A stretch of DNA of 32,639 nucleotides from Deltaproteobacteria bacterium (lineage in GTDB: Bacteria > Myxococcota > JACRCW01 > JAFGSX01): positions 1-32,639 of the forward strand of contig JAFGSX010000011.1 in NCBI GenBank assembly GCA_016934455.1. Direction: 5' to 3'. The position numbers and the translations under genes were made by a program. The notes under the pieces are model-generated. The model ran no database searches and was not told the origin of the DNA. It worked only from the letters and a program-made list of their open reading frames with translations. Positions 1-9,216 of the stretch are shown one piece after another (position 1 is the first letter of the stretch; every line of letters starts with the position of its first letter).

Positions 1-235
1 CCGCCGCCGCCTGCCCGAGCAGCGCCGCGTGCTGGTGCGCGGCGGCGAGCTGCTGCAGCCGCGGTCGCTCGGTGACGACGACAAAGTGCCACGGCCGGGC
101 GTTGCTGCCCGAAGGTGCGGCCATCGCCGAGCGGAGCAGGGTCTCGATCTCCGCAGCGTCGATCGGCCGGTCGGTGTAGCGGCGGATGCTGCGGCGGGCG
201 AAGATGTTGTCCAGCGCTGACTGGTTGATCGTCAT
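1..235 (-). CDS. Nitroreductase family protein, N-terminal part (cut by window edge)
   Basis: The gene reads leftwards off the window and only the first 78 residues are visible. The start ATG is at 235. The segment RRSIRRYTDRPI (residues 14-25) and the segment APSGSNARPWHF (residues 40-51) are the classic FMN-binding N-terminal signatures of the nitroreductase superfamily: the paired arginines contact the FMN phosphate, and the PSGSNARPW loop packs on the cofactor. Members are FMN-dependent NAD(P)H oxidoreductases acting on nitroaromatics, quinones or flavins. The true substrate cannot be read from this fragment. The 199 bp between this gene and the upstream protease gene hold no recognisable gene. 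The family call is solid; the specific role is unknown. Confidence 0.85.
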   Translation of the reverse strand, partial: MTINQSALDNIFARRSIRRYTDRPIDAAEIETLLRSAMAAPSGSNARPWHFVVVTERPRLQQLAAAHQHAALLGQAAA

Positions 236-434
236 GGCCGACCTCGCGAAAAGTCCGTTTCTGTCATTCATGTTGATCCGGCCGGAGGGGTGGCGCCGGC
301 TGGGGCCCCCGTCGCCATTCTTCCACAGGGGCTGTCGGCCAGCCCCTCGGCCGTCGACATCAAGTCCCGACGGCCTCACCCAAGCAGCGCCTCGACGAGG
401 GCCCCAGCCGGCGACAGGACCCCGCAGGCCGGAT

Positions 435-2195
435 CTATCGCTTGGGCAAGCTGAATCGGCCGATGACCAGCGCCAGCAGGCCGTTCCCGGCGAGCCAGAG
501 CGTGTCGAGCAGTCCGTGACCCGGCACCCAGCGCACGTTGACACTGCCGTCTATGGCACAGGCGAGCAGGTAGGCGGCGCTGCCGATGGCGAAGCCGGAC
601 GCCAGCGGCCGCAGCCGGCGCGAGCTGGCGAACAGCACGACCAGCACGAAGGGCAGCGCGACCGATCCGACCGCGGCGTTGAGGTGCCAGTTCATGCCGA
701 GCAGCACGCCCGGCCACTCGGCCAGCGGCCGGGTCAGAAAGAACAGCCACCAGGCCCAGGTCTCGACGAAACGCAGAAAGAACAGCCCGCAGGCGGAGGC
801 GATCAGCGCGATCGCGAAGGCGGGGCCTACCGGCTGGGGCGCCAGCGCCTGCTTGCGCCGCGCCAGGATCGCGGTGAAAAGGGCGAAGGCGATGGCCAGC
901 CCGAGCCGCAGCAGGCCCGGCCGCCAGACAACGCGGCTGGTGGCGGCATCGGCGTCGAGCAGGCCGGCGCCGTAGTGGTCGGCATCTCCCACCGGCGCGG
1001 CCGTCTTCTTGAGCACGCGCTCGACCGCGTCGGGGTCGGTGATGCCCTGGCCGATGACCAGCGCGGCCACGCCCGCGACGTGCGGCGACGCCATCGAGGT
1101 TCCGTTGAAGGGGAAATAGCCCTGCCGCGACGGGTCGCCGGGCACGATGGTGTTCTGCAGCACGCCGTCCGGGATGCCGTCCTGGTTGAGGTCGACCCGG
1201 GTATCTCCGCCGGGCGCCGCGATGTCGACCTGCGGTCCCCACGAGGAGTAGTAGGCCAGCTTGCGGTCCGGGCCCATGGCCGACACCGCGATCGCGCTGT
1301 CGTAGGCGGCCGGATAGCCGACCCCCTTGCCGCCGCCGTTGCCGGCCGCGCAGACCACCACCACGCCGCGCCGGCGCGCGTCGTCGACCGCCTTCTCGAG
1401 CACGATCGAGCGGCCGGGGCCGCCGAGCGACATGTTGATGACGTCGGCGCCGTGGTCGGTCGCCCAGGCGATGCCCTCGGCGATGTCCGAGATGTAACCG
1501 CTGCCGCCGCGGTTGAGCACCTTGATCGGCATGATCTTGGCCGCGAAGGCGACGCCGGTGACGCCCTTGCCGTTGTCGGTGACCTGCGCGACGGTGCCCG
1601 CGACGTGGGTGCCGTGGGCGTGGTCGTCGTCGGCGTACGGCTGGTCGTGGACGAAGTCATAGCCGGCGACGAAGCGGGCGTCGGCCAGATCCTCCACCGG
1701 CTTGAGCGAGCCGTCGCCGGAGGAGACGCCGGTGTCGATCACCGCCACCACCACGCCGCGGCCGCGGGCGCGGCCCCAGGCGTCGGCCATGTGGATCATG
1801 TCCATGTGCCACTGGTGCTTGTAGTAGGGGTCGTCGGGCGCAAAAAAGGCCCGGTAGACGTAATTGGGCTCGACCTGCTCCACGTCGTCGCGGCCCTTGA
1901 ACAGCGCCAGCAGCCGGTCGATGGCGGCGAGGTCTGCCACCGGCACCTTGGCCAGCCGCTCCATGCTGGCGCTGAACTCGGAGTTGAACCGGATCGCGAG
2001 CCCGGTGCTCTTGGCCAGTTGCCCGAGCGCGTCGGCCCCGACGTCGTTTTTGAAGTCGATCACCAGCTCGGCCGGCGGCGCGCCGGCCTCCAGCTCGAGA
2101 AAGCCCGTCGGCGTGGTCGGCCCCATAAGCGCGGCCTGGTACGGCTCTCCGGCGGGGATCGCCAGCACCGCCAACAGCGACAGCAGGTTGATCAC
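435..2195 (-). CDS. Subtilisin-like (S8) serine protease with C-terminal multi-pass membrane domain
   Basis: I chose the GTG start at 2195 because a perfect AAGGAGG lies 5 bp upstream (2201-2207); a GTG at 2213 would add six residues. The protein is about 586 aa. It begins with a hydrophobic signal/anchor (about residues 2-17). A region at about 35-110 resembles subtilase propeptides. The S8 catalytic domain follows: Asp154 in AVIDTGV, His194 in HGTHVAG, oxyanion Asn286 in AAGNGG and nucleophile Ser367 in NGTSMASPHVAG. All four key residues are present, so it should be an active endopeptidase outside the cytoplasmic membrane. After about residue 425 come five or six hydrophobic helices separated by short loops, so the protease appears tethered by a polytopic domain. 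That tail is unusual for secreted subtilases. Substrate unknown. It is divergent from the kinase at 2345. Confidence 0.9.
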   Translation of the reverse strand: MINLLSLLAVLAIPAGEPYQAALMGPTTPTGFLELEAGAPPAELVIDFKNDVGADALGQLAKSTGLAIRFNSEFSASMERLAKVPVADLAAIDRLLALFKGRDDVEQVEPNYVYRAFFAPDDPYYKHQWHMDMIHMADAWGRARGRGVVVAVIDTGVSSGDGSLKPVEDLADARFVAGYDFVHDQPYADDDHAHGTHVAGTVAQVTDNGKGVTGVAFAAKIMPIKVLNRGGSGYISDIAEGIAWATDHGADVINMSLGGPGRSIVLEKAVDDARRRGVVVVCAAGNGGGKGVGYPAAYDSAIAVSAMGPDRKLAYYSSWGPQVDIAAPGGDTRVDLNQDGIPDGVLQNTIVPGDPSRQGYFPFNGTSMASPHVAGVAALVIGQGITDPDAVERVLKKTAAPVGDADHYGAGLLDADAATSRVVWRPGLLRLGLAIAFALFTAILARRKQALAPQPVGPAFAIALIASACGLFFLRFVETWAWWLFFLTRPLAEWPGVLLGMNWHLNAAVGSVALPFVLVVLFASSRRLRPLASGFAIGSAAYLLACAIDGSVNVRWVPGHGLLDTLWLAGNGLLALVIGRFSLPKR

Positions 2196-2344
2196 GGCGG
2201 CCTCCTTGCACACGCCCGTTGGGCCGGGCCAGTTGACAATACCATTGAACGGTCGGCCGCGGTGTCCGGTCTATAGCGCGGAGGCCCGGCCGAGGGTGGG
2301 GCAAAAAACGGTCATCTCGCGACCAGCCGCGCTACCATGGCAGC

Positions 2345-3246
<902 letters not shown>

Positions 3247-3262
<16 letters not shown>

Positions 3263-5097
3263 CCGGAGTCGCCGCGGCCGGTCTCGGCGCGCCAGGCGCG
3301 GGCATAGGGCCCGTCGCGCGCGACCAAATCGCTGTGGCCGCCGCGCTCGACGATGCGGCCGCCCTCGAGCACGGCGATGGTGTCGGCGCGCCGGGCGGTG
3401 CTCAGGCGATGGGTGATCACGATCGCGGTGCGGCCGCGGGTCAGCTCGCGGAAGCGATCGAACCAGGCGGCCGTGGCCCAGGCATCCATGCTGGCCGTCG
3501 GCTCGTCGAGCAGCACGATCGGCGCCCGGCGCAGGAAGGCCCGGGCCAGCGCGATGCGCCGCCATTCGCCGACGCTGAGCTCGGCTCCGTCCTTGAGCCA
3601 GGTGCCGAGCAGCGTGTCATAGCCGTGGCCCAGCCGGGCGATCAGGTCGTCGGCGCCGGCGGCGCGGGCCGCGGCCTCGACCTCGGCGGGCGCGGGTTGT
3701 CGCTCGAGATCGCCGAAGCCGATGTTGTCGCGCACGGTCTCGTAGAACTGCGCCGGCTCCTGGAACATGACCGAGACCATCCGGCGCACGTCGCGCAGCT
3801 TGAACTGGCGCAGATCGCAGCCGTCCAGCTCGATGCTGCCCGCGTCGGGGTCGTAAAACCGGCACAGCAGCTTGAAGGCGGTGGTCTTGCCGCTGCCGTT
3901 GGCGCCGAGCAGCGCCACCACCTGTCCGGCCGTTACCTCGAGATCGAATCCCCTGAGCACGTCCTGGTCCGCGCCCGGGTAGCGAAACGAGACGCCGCGA
4001 AAGACGATCGCACGCTCGACCGTCGACAGAGCCGGCCGCGGTTGCGGCGGGTCGGCGATCTGCGGCCGGATCGAGAGAAACTCGAACAGGTTGCCGAGAA
4101 AGAGGCTGTTGCCGTAGATCTGGCCGACCGTCTCCAGCAGCGTGCGCATCAGGCGCTGCCCTTGATTGAAGGCCTGGTAGAACATCGCCAGGTCGCCGAG
4201 CGTCACCGCGCCGCGAGCGGCGCGCAGCACCATCCACAGCATGGTGCCGCCCATCACCGCCAGCGCGAAGAGGCCGGCGCTGACCTCGCCGACGGCCTCC
4301 TGCCGGATCAGCGCCAGGCGAACCAGGCGCAGGCGGCTGCGCAGCGCCTGGAAAGCGGACCTGAAATGGCGGGTCAGGTCGAACAGCCGCAGCTCGGCCG
4401 CGCTGTCGCGGTCGGTGAGCAGGGCGTCGTAGTACCAGGCGCGGCGCTCGTCGGCCGTGTGCTGGTGGCGCGACCGGTGCTGGCGCTGCGCGTTGCGCAC
4501 GACCACGGCCAGAGCCGGCAGCGTGCTCACCAGCAGCGCCAGCGGGATCCACCAGCCAAACGGGATCAGCACGGCCGCCATCGCGACCAGGGTGATGCCG
4601 TTCTGGGCCAGGCTGCCGAGGCTCTCGACCAGGGCCGTGGGTCGGTCGTAGGCGTCGGCGCGCGCGCGGTGCAGGCGATCGTAGTAATCGGGCGACTCGT
4701 AGAACGCCAGGTCGGCCGCCGCCGCGCGCTCGTGTATCAGGTCGCTGACGTGGTCCTGCACCAGGTCGGACTGCGCCGTGCGCGCCCAGCGCGCGAGCGC
4801 GCGCAGCAGCTCGCCCGCGAGCAGCAGCGCGACCATGATCGCGGCGCACAGCAACGGGCCGCGCAACGACTGCCAGTCGCCGCCCGCCTTGGCCGCGGCG
4901 ATCAGGCCGTCGACCACGGCGCGCGTCAAATAGACCGTCGCCACCGGCAGCAGGCCCTGTATCAGCAGCAGGGCCAGCCAGAGCGCTGTCCAGCGGCGCG
5001 CCGCGCGCCACACCAGGCCAAAGGCGCGGGGCAAAAAGGGGAGCTGGCTGACGGCGTGGCGCAGGGTGGTGGTGAGCTGGCCTGGCTGTGCGCTCAT
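3247..5097 (-). CDS. ABC exporter, fused membrane and ATPase domains (RiPP operon)
   Basis: 616 aa half-transporter. The membrane domain covers about residues 25-330, with hydrophobic stretches near 36-56, 82-100, 165-200 and 275-292. The nucleotide-binding domain covers about 362-600: Walker A GANGSGKT (398-405), Q-loop Gln446, signature LSVGEW (507-512) in place of the usual LSGGQ, Walker B IVLLDEPTA (527-535) and switch His563. Such proteins dimerise in the cytoplasmic membrane and pump lipids, drugs or peptides outward. There is no C39 peptidase domain at the N-terminus, so it does not itself cut leaders. It is the last gene of the radical SAM operon, 9 bp after the S26 protease gene, which makes export of the mature peptide the likeliest job (inference). 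Confidence 0.9.
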
Positions 5098-5106
5098 GGC
5101 GGCAGC

Positions 5107-5853
5107 CTAGCAGTTGGCTGCCGGCGGGTCATCGGCGGCTGCCGTCGGCGGCGGTGTGGCGAGCGGGCCGCGGCCGACCCACAGGCGAAACGGGCGCCGG
5201 ATGATCCAGCTACCGCCGGCGGCGTCGAAGCGCCCGATCACGCGCTGGCCGACGAGGAGCTGCTCCCGCCGCGGCCCGGGCGTGCGGTAGCGGATGACGC
5301 GCGGGGCCAGCCTGGCCGGCAGCAGGCGCCGCAGCAGGTCGAGGTCGGCGAGACCGCGGTACAGGGGGTGCAGCCAGGGGCGCGCCAGGCGATCGAGGCG
5401 GTTGAGCGCGCGCATCGCCATCCCCACCGCCTCGCCGGCGTTGCCGCCCGCGATGGCCCGGCGCCGGTCGCCGCGCCAGGCCGCGACCACGCGGCCCAGG
5501 ATCTGCTCGCGGGTCACGGGCCAGGGGTCCGGGCGCCGGTTGTTGTCGCCCTGGGTGACGACGGCGCCCTGACCCGCGGCGAGCACGCGGTGCACCATCA
5601 GCGGTCCGGCGTCGGGGGCTCGGAACAGGATCACGTCGCCGCTGCGCACGGCGCGATCTCGATACGGTGCCACCTCGAGCAGGTCTTGCGCGGCCAGCGT
5701 CGGATTCATGCTGGTGCCGATGTGCGCGCACCAGAGCAGGTCCGCCGCCGGCGAGCTTCCCGCGGCGCGCGGCCGCCCGGCGGCGGCCAGGGCGGCCGCG
5801 GGCGACACGATCGCGGCGCCGGGGCCGAGGCGGTTATTTGCGGCAGCGCTCAC
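5107..5853 (-). CDS. S26 family signal-peptidase-like serine protease (RiPP operon)
   Basis: The start is a GTG at 5853 that overlaps the scmC stop as GTGA, so the two are translationally coupled; the protein is 248 aa. The catalytic serine motif is GTSMNP with Ser48. The segment LMVHRVL carries His88 where bacterial signal peptidase I would have the general-base lysine. GDNN follows with Asp103. This Ser-His-Asp layout matches the SipW/Sec11 (S26B) branch of the family. No transmembrane helix is obvious, unlike normal leader peptidases. Beyond residue 130 there is a basic extension of about 110 residues with no recognised domain. Its position between scmC and the ABC exporter suggests leader removal from the neighbouring peptide, but that is inference; S26 proteases also occur beside PqqD/HprK-like genes in polysaccharide loci. 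Confidence 0.8.
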   Translation of the reverse strand: MSAAANNRLGPGAAIVSPAAALAAAGRPRAAGSSPAADLLWCAHIGTSMNPTLAAQDLLEVAPYRDRAVRSGDVILFRAPDAGPLMVHRVLAAGQGAVVTQGDNNRRPDPWPVTREQILGRVVAAWRGDRRRAIAGGNAGEAVGMAMRALNRLDRLARPWLHPLYRGLADLDLLRRLLPARLAPRVIRYRTPGPRREQLLVGQRVIGRFDAAGGSWIIRRPFRLWVGRGPLATPPPTAAADDPPAANC

Positions 5854-6620
5854 CGGGGGTCGCTCTGCAGCCCGTCGAGCACGGCGTCCAGCAGCGACCA
5901 GAACGAACCGGTGAGGCTGGCCTGCAGAACGTAGCAGGGCACCTGCTTGACCAGCGCGTCGATCAGGGCAAAGCGCTGCAGGCGCAGCCGCTTCGGGTCC
6001 AGGCCGGAATCGACGAGCAGGTGATTCATGGCCGCCTGTTCGACCACCGCGATGGCGAGGCAGGCCGCCTCGCCCTGACCGATCCGTCTCACCCCGTCCG
6101 CCGGAGCTCGGTCGAGGAAGAAGATGGCCTGCAGCGGAACCGCTCGCTCGACGTCCCAGGTGCCACCCGGTCCGCCCCACAGGAACCTGCTCCAGGTCGG
6201 CCACGGATGGGCCCAGCAGCGGCCCCCGCGGTCTCGGACCACGAGCGCCTGGTCGTCGCTCAACGAACGCCACGGCACCGGCAGGCGGCCGCTCGCCGTG
6301 GATTTGCCGCTGCCGCCCGGTCCGGCCAGGATCACGCCGCGGCCGGCGCGCTCGGCCAGGGCGGCGTGCACCAGGAGGCCGTCGCCGTCGAGCGCGCTGG
6401 CGGCGAAGCGCGCGGAGAGCCGGAACAGCGGCAGCGCCGGGTCGTCCTCGTCAGCGGACCCGCGGTCTCGGATCTCGACGGCGAGCGCCTGTTCCATCAT
6501 GCCCGGCGGTGGGCTCGGTTTGAGCTGCATCGCCGCGGCGAGCCTGGCCAGCGACGCGCGCGACGGCGGGTCGTGCGCCGACAGTCTCCAGGTTGTGCCG
6601 TTGGCGAGGGTGAAGTACAT
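5850..6620 (-). CDS. scmC: HPr-kinase-like P-loop protein, probable SynChlorMet cassette protein ScmC
   Basis: 256 aa. A P-loop GPGGSGKST (residues 100-108) is followed by SLSDDQALV (119-127), the arrangement of HPr kinase/phosphorylase-like proteins, where the acidic pair helps bind Mg-ATP. The N-terminal 90 residues have no recognised fold. In the SynChlorMet (SCM) cassette two radical SAM/SPASM enzymes and a PqqD homologue travel with a conserved protein, ScmC, that looks like this one. The match is from recalled family features, not a search. It lies 39 bp after the candidate precursor and shares a GTGA overlap with the protease gene downstream. The ATG at 6620 has no strong Shine-Dalgarno. 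Possible roles are phosphorylating the peptide or acting as an ATP-driven chaperone of modification; neither is shown. Confidence 0.72.
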   Translation of the reverse strand: MYFTLANGTTWRLSAHDPPSRASLARLAAAMQLKPSPPPGMMEQALAVEIRDRGSADEDDPALPLFRLSARFAASALDGDGLLVHAALAERAGRGVILAGPGGSGKSTASGRLPVPWRSLSDDQALVVRDRGGRCWAHPWPTWSRFLWGGPGGTWDVERAVPLQAIFFLDRAPADGVRRIGQGEAACLAIAVVEQAAMNHLLVDSGLDPKRLRLQRFALIDALVKQVPCYVLQASLTGSFWSLLDAVLDGLQSDPR

Positions 6621-6659
6621 CGTTCGGAGAGGCGGTGCCGGTTGGCCGGGGGTGCGCGG

Positions 6660-6890
6660 TCAGGCCCCGGAGGTGCCCTTGGCGCACTTGTACACGTTGC
6701 CGTTGCCCGCCTTGCATTGAGTGGGCATCGCCAGGGTGGCGCCGGGGTTGCACGTTCCGGTAGGCGCCGAACCAGCGTTGCAGCCGCCAACTCCTCGCGC
6801 CAGCTCGCCGAGATCCACGACCGTGGGTGTGGTGTACTTGGCCTTGCCGCCGCCGCGACCTCGCTCGCCCTGTCTCTGCTTCCCGTTCAT
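6660..6890 (-). CDS. Candidate RiPP precursor peptide (76 aa, four cysteines)
   Basis: The ATG at 6890 overlaps the scmF stop as ATGA, with an AGGTGAGG-like ribosome site 8 bp upstream inside scmF. The peptide starts with a basic, Gly-rich stretch (1-18). Then comes KYTTPTVVDLGEL (18-30), a Y-x-x-P-x-V...LG pattern of the kind bound by PqqD-like recognition domains. A GVGG at 34-36 leads into a core rich in Gly, Thr, Asn and Ala with four cysteines at 37, 47, 59 and 69 (spacing 10, 12, 10). It has no signal peptide and no known enzyme fold. Leader-like front, Cys-bearing tail, small size and a position between the modifying enzymes and ScmC all fit a ribosomal peptide precursor. The nature of the modification and the cleavage site are unknown. 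Confidence 0.75.
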   Translation of the reverse strand: MNGKQRQGERGRGGGKAKYTTPTVVDLGELARGVGGCNAGSAPTGTCNPGATLAMPTQCKAGNGNVYKCAKGTSGA

Positions 6891-8047
6891 GACTTGGCCT
6901 CACCTGCTCCGGCAGCGCTGTCGGCCGCTTGCGCCCGGCGACCCGCCAGCCTGCTCTGCGGAAAGATACCATCTTTGCACGCCCGCTCGCAGAACCAAAA
7001 TGGCGCGAACAGGTTTTTGTGTTCGTAGAAATTCTGGGCGACGCACGAGCCCAGGCAGCGGTGGCGCATCAGGCAGTCCGCGCACACGCCCTCGAGCCGA
7101 TCCGGCAGGCCCGCGCGCAGGGTCCGCAGCACCTCGTTGTCGCGCCACACGCGCGCCAGCGGATCGGCCTCGATCTGGCCGAAGACCAGCTCGGGGATGT
7201 GCTCGCCGATGCCGCACAGCGCGTAGTGGCCGGTCGGCAGCACGCCGATGATGGCGGTTATGTTGCAGATCCCACGGCCGTCGCCGCGTGCCACGGCGCT
7301 CAACGGCCTGAACGCGGGGGGAAGATCGAAGTCGAGCCGCAGCCGGGTCGCGGGCGCGAGCTCGGTCGCGACGCGGCGTCCCAGCGCGATCATGTTTGCC
7401 ACGCTCACGGCGCGCTCGGTGTCGTACAAGGCCTGGCCGCGCGCCGCCGGCTGCACGAGGTTGAACTTGACCGAGCTGGCGCCCAGCTTCTCGGCGAGCC
7501 GGACCATGGCGTCGACCTGGTCGAGGTTGTAGCGCATGATCGACATGATGATCTGCGGCGGCGTGTCGGCCGCGACCAGGTCGCGCACGGCCTGCACGGC
7601 CCGGTCGAAGGAACCGGCGACCCCGCGCACGCCGTCGTGGGTGGCCGCGTCCACGCCGTCGATGCTGATCGCGACCGCGCGCTTGGGGATCTGTGCGATA
7701 GCCGCCGCCAGCCGGGGCGTGCACAGCAGACCGTTGCTCTCGAGCGTCAGCGCCAGGTCGCGCTCCCCGACGATGGCGAGCAGCTCCTCGATCCGCGGGT
7801 GGAGCAGCGGCTCGCCTCCGGTCAGCTTGACCCCGGTCAACCCCAGCGGCAGCGCCTCGGCGATGGCTCGCTCGAACAGCGCCACCGGCAGCGTCGGGTA
7901 GCGGCTGCCGTCCGGGTCGAACTTGGGCGCCAGCCAGCAATGGCGGCAGGCCAGGTTGCAGCCAGCGGTGAGGTAGAAATAGATCTGCTCCAGCCGCGGC
8001 AGCCGCGCCTCGCCCCGGTCCGTGCTCGTGGTCAGCGTCGGCATCAT
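6887..8047 (-). CDS. scmF: Radical SAM/SPASM peptide-modifying enzyme, probable ScmF
   Basis: The start ATG at 8047 overlaps the scmE stop (ATGA; a second ATG follows directly), giving 386 aa. The radical SAM cluster motif CNLACRHC supplies Cys30, Cys34 and Cys37 for the [4Fe-4S] cluster that cleaves S-adenosylmethionine. GGEP (77-80) binds SAM. The C-terminal SPASM region has cysteines at 261, 278, 322, 325, 331, 335, 353 and 357, enough for two auxiliary clusters. The stretch YFYLTAGCNLACRHCWLAPKF is, as I recall the family, typical of ScmF of the SynChlorMet cassette. PqqE-like enzymes of this type form C-C, C-S or C-O links in ribosomal peptides, using a PqqD partner. The stop codon overlaps the start of the candidate precursor, its likely substrate (inference). 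Confidence 0.88.
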   Translation of the reverse strand: MMPTLTTSTDRGEARLPRLEQIYFYLTAGCNLACRHCWLAPKFDPDGSRYPTLPVALFERAIAEALPLGLTGVKLTGGEPLLHPRIEELLAIVGERDLALTLESNGLLCTPRLAAAIAQIPKRAVAISIDGVDAATHDGVRGVAGSFDRAVQAVRDLVAADTPPQIIMSIMRYNLDQVDAMVRLAEKLGASSVKFNLVQPAARGQALYDTERAVSVANMIALGRRVATELAPATRLRLDFDLPPAFRPLSAVARGDGRGICNITAIIGVLPTGHYALCGIGEHIPELVFGQIEADPLARVWRDNEVLRTLRAGLPDRLEGVCADCLMRHRCLGSCVAQNFYEHKNLFAPFWFCERACKDGIFPQSRLAGRRAQAADSAAGAGEAKS

Positions 8048-9216
8048 TCGGCGACCTCGGCGCCGGGCGAAATGCGAGCGGCGCGGCCGTCGATCGCGCC
8101 GCCGGCCTCCAGAAAGAGGCGCAGGCAGGCGTCCGGGCTGGGCCGGTCGATCTCGCCGGTGAGGCTGTAGGCGAGGCCAGGACAGTTGCCCGTGCAGTAG
8201 GGGGCGTAGGCGCAGTCCCGGCAGCCGGCGAACCTCTGCAGCGGGATCGCCTGCCGCGCGCGCAGGCGAACCAGCTCCGGTGCGCTGCGCCAGACCTCGG
8301 CCAGGCGGTCGCGGCCGATGCGCCCGAGCTCGAGGTGGGCCAGCATCGAGCACGGGACGATCGCGCCGTCTGCGCGCACCGCGATCTTCTCGAACACGCA
8401 ACCGCAGGCGGAGAGCCGGCCGCCGTCGGAGAAGGCCGGTGCGCCCTGACGCCGCGCCGTCTCCATCCGCGCCCAATACTCGGCGTCGGCGAGCGGACCG
8501 GCGTTGGCGGTGATGCGGCCGCCGTAGCGCTCCTTGAGCTCGACCAGGCTGCGCATGGCCAGCTCGCGGTCGGCGACGGTCATCGCGATCTGGTCGGCAT
8601 GCCGCGCGAACGAGCCGAGCTCGCTGGCGGCGTTGGTGCTAAACGCGGGCACCTCCAGCTCGTCGAGCAGCAGGCGCGCTACGGCCGGCAGGTCGCGGAC
8701 GTTGTGGCGGTGGATCGTGACGCGGGCCGCGACCGGTATCCCGTGGCGCTGCAGCGTCCGGATGCCCCGGAGGGCTCCGGCAAAGGAGCCGGGGCCGCGG
8801 CAGACGTCGTGCGTATCGGCGCACGAGCCGTCGACCGAGATCTGGACATAGTTGCAGCGGCGGGTGGCGGCGACGGCAGCCGCCTTCGCGTCGTCGATCA
8901 GCGCGCCGTTGGAGACGAGGTTGAAGCGCATCCGATTGCGGACGATGCCGGCCAGCAGCTCGGGCAGGTCCGGGCGCAGGAACGGCTCGCCGCCCGAGAT
9001 GCAGACGTCCATCACCTGGCAGGCGCCGAGCTCGTCGAAGAACCGCAACCAGGTCGCGGTGTCGAGGTCGCGGTAGGGGACGGCCGGGTTGTCGAAAAAA
9101 TAGCAGTAGCGGCAGCGCAGGTTGCAGCGCGCGGTGATCTCGATGTCGAGGCGCCGCGGCGTGCTCATGACCGGCTGCGGTGCGCTCGGCACCGGGCTGG
9201 CTGGCTGATCGCTCAC
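8044..9216 (-). CDS. scmE: Radical SAM/SPASM peptide-modifying enzyme, probable ScmE
   Basis: I place the start at a GTG (9216) overlapping the scmD stop as GTGA, giving 390 aa; an internal ATG at 9168 has no ribosome site. The motif CNLRCRYC gives Cys31, Cys35 and Cys38 for the SAM-cleaving cluster, followed by GGEP at 75-78 and GIVRNRMRF at 90-98. The SPASM end carries cysteines at 271, 273, 289, 332, 335, 341, 345 and 364, which can hold two auxiliary clusters. The pattern DIEITARCNLRCRYC and MDVCISGGEPF resembles ScmE of the SynChlorMet cassette (recalled, not searched). Two different SPASM enzymes in one operon suggest two modification steps, or a heteromeric pair, acting on the same peptide. 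It is coupled at both ends to scmD and scmF. Confidence 0.88.
   Translation of the reverse strand: MSDQPASPVPSAPQPVMSTPRRLDIEITARCNLRCRYCYFFDNPAVPYRDLDTATWLRFFDELGACQVMDVCISGGEPFLRPDLPELLAGIVRNRMRFNLVSNGALIDDAKAAAVAATRRCNYVQISVDGSCADTHDVCRGPGSFAGALRGIRTLQRHGIPVAARVTIHRHNVRDLPAVARLLLDELEVPAFSTNAASELGSFARHADQIAMTVADRELAMRSLVELKERYGGRITANAGPLADAEYWARMETARRQGAPAFSDGGRLSACGCVFEKIAVRADGAIVPCSMLAHLELGRIGRDRLAEVWRSAPELVRLRARQAIPLQRFAGCRDCAYAPYCTGNCPGLAYSLTGEIDRPSPDACLRLFLEAGGAIDGRAARISPGAEVAE

Noticed and set aside
186-2276. Very long plus-strand open frame opposite the subtilase gene
   Set aside because: Its translation is low-complexity Arg/Gly/Asp-rich sequence with no domain; it is the complement of a gene with intact catalytic motifs and good codon structure.
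2233-2277. TTGACA and TATAGC upstream of the first kinase as a promoter
   Set aside because: The two boxes are more than 30 bp apart, far beyond a sigma-70 spacer, and no better -10 lies at the right distance.
6621-6659. Possible attenuator hairpin between the precursor peptide and scmC
   Set aside because: Only CCGG-TTGG-CCGG with 4-bp arms is present and no T-tract follows; too weak to call, although an attenuator here would make biological sense.
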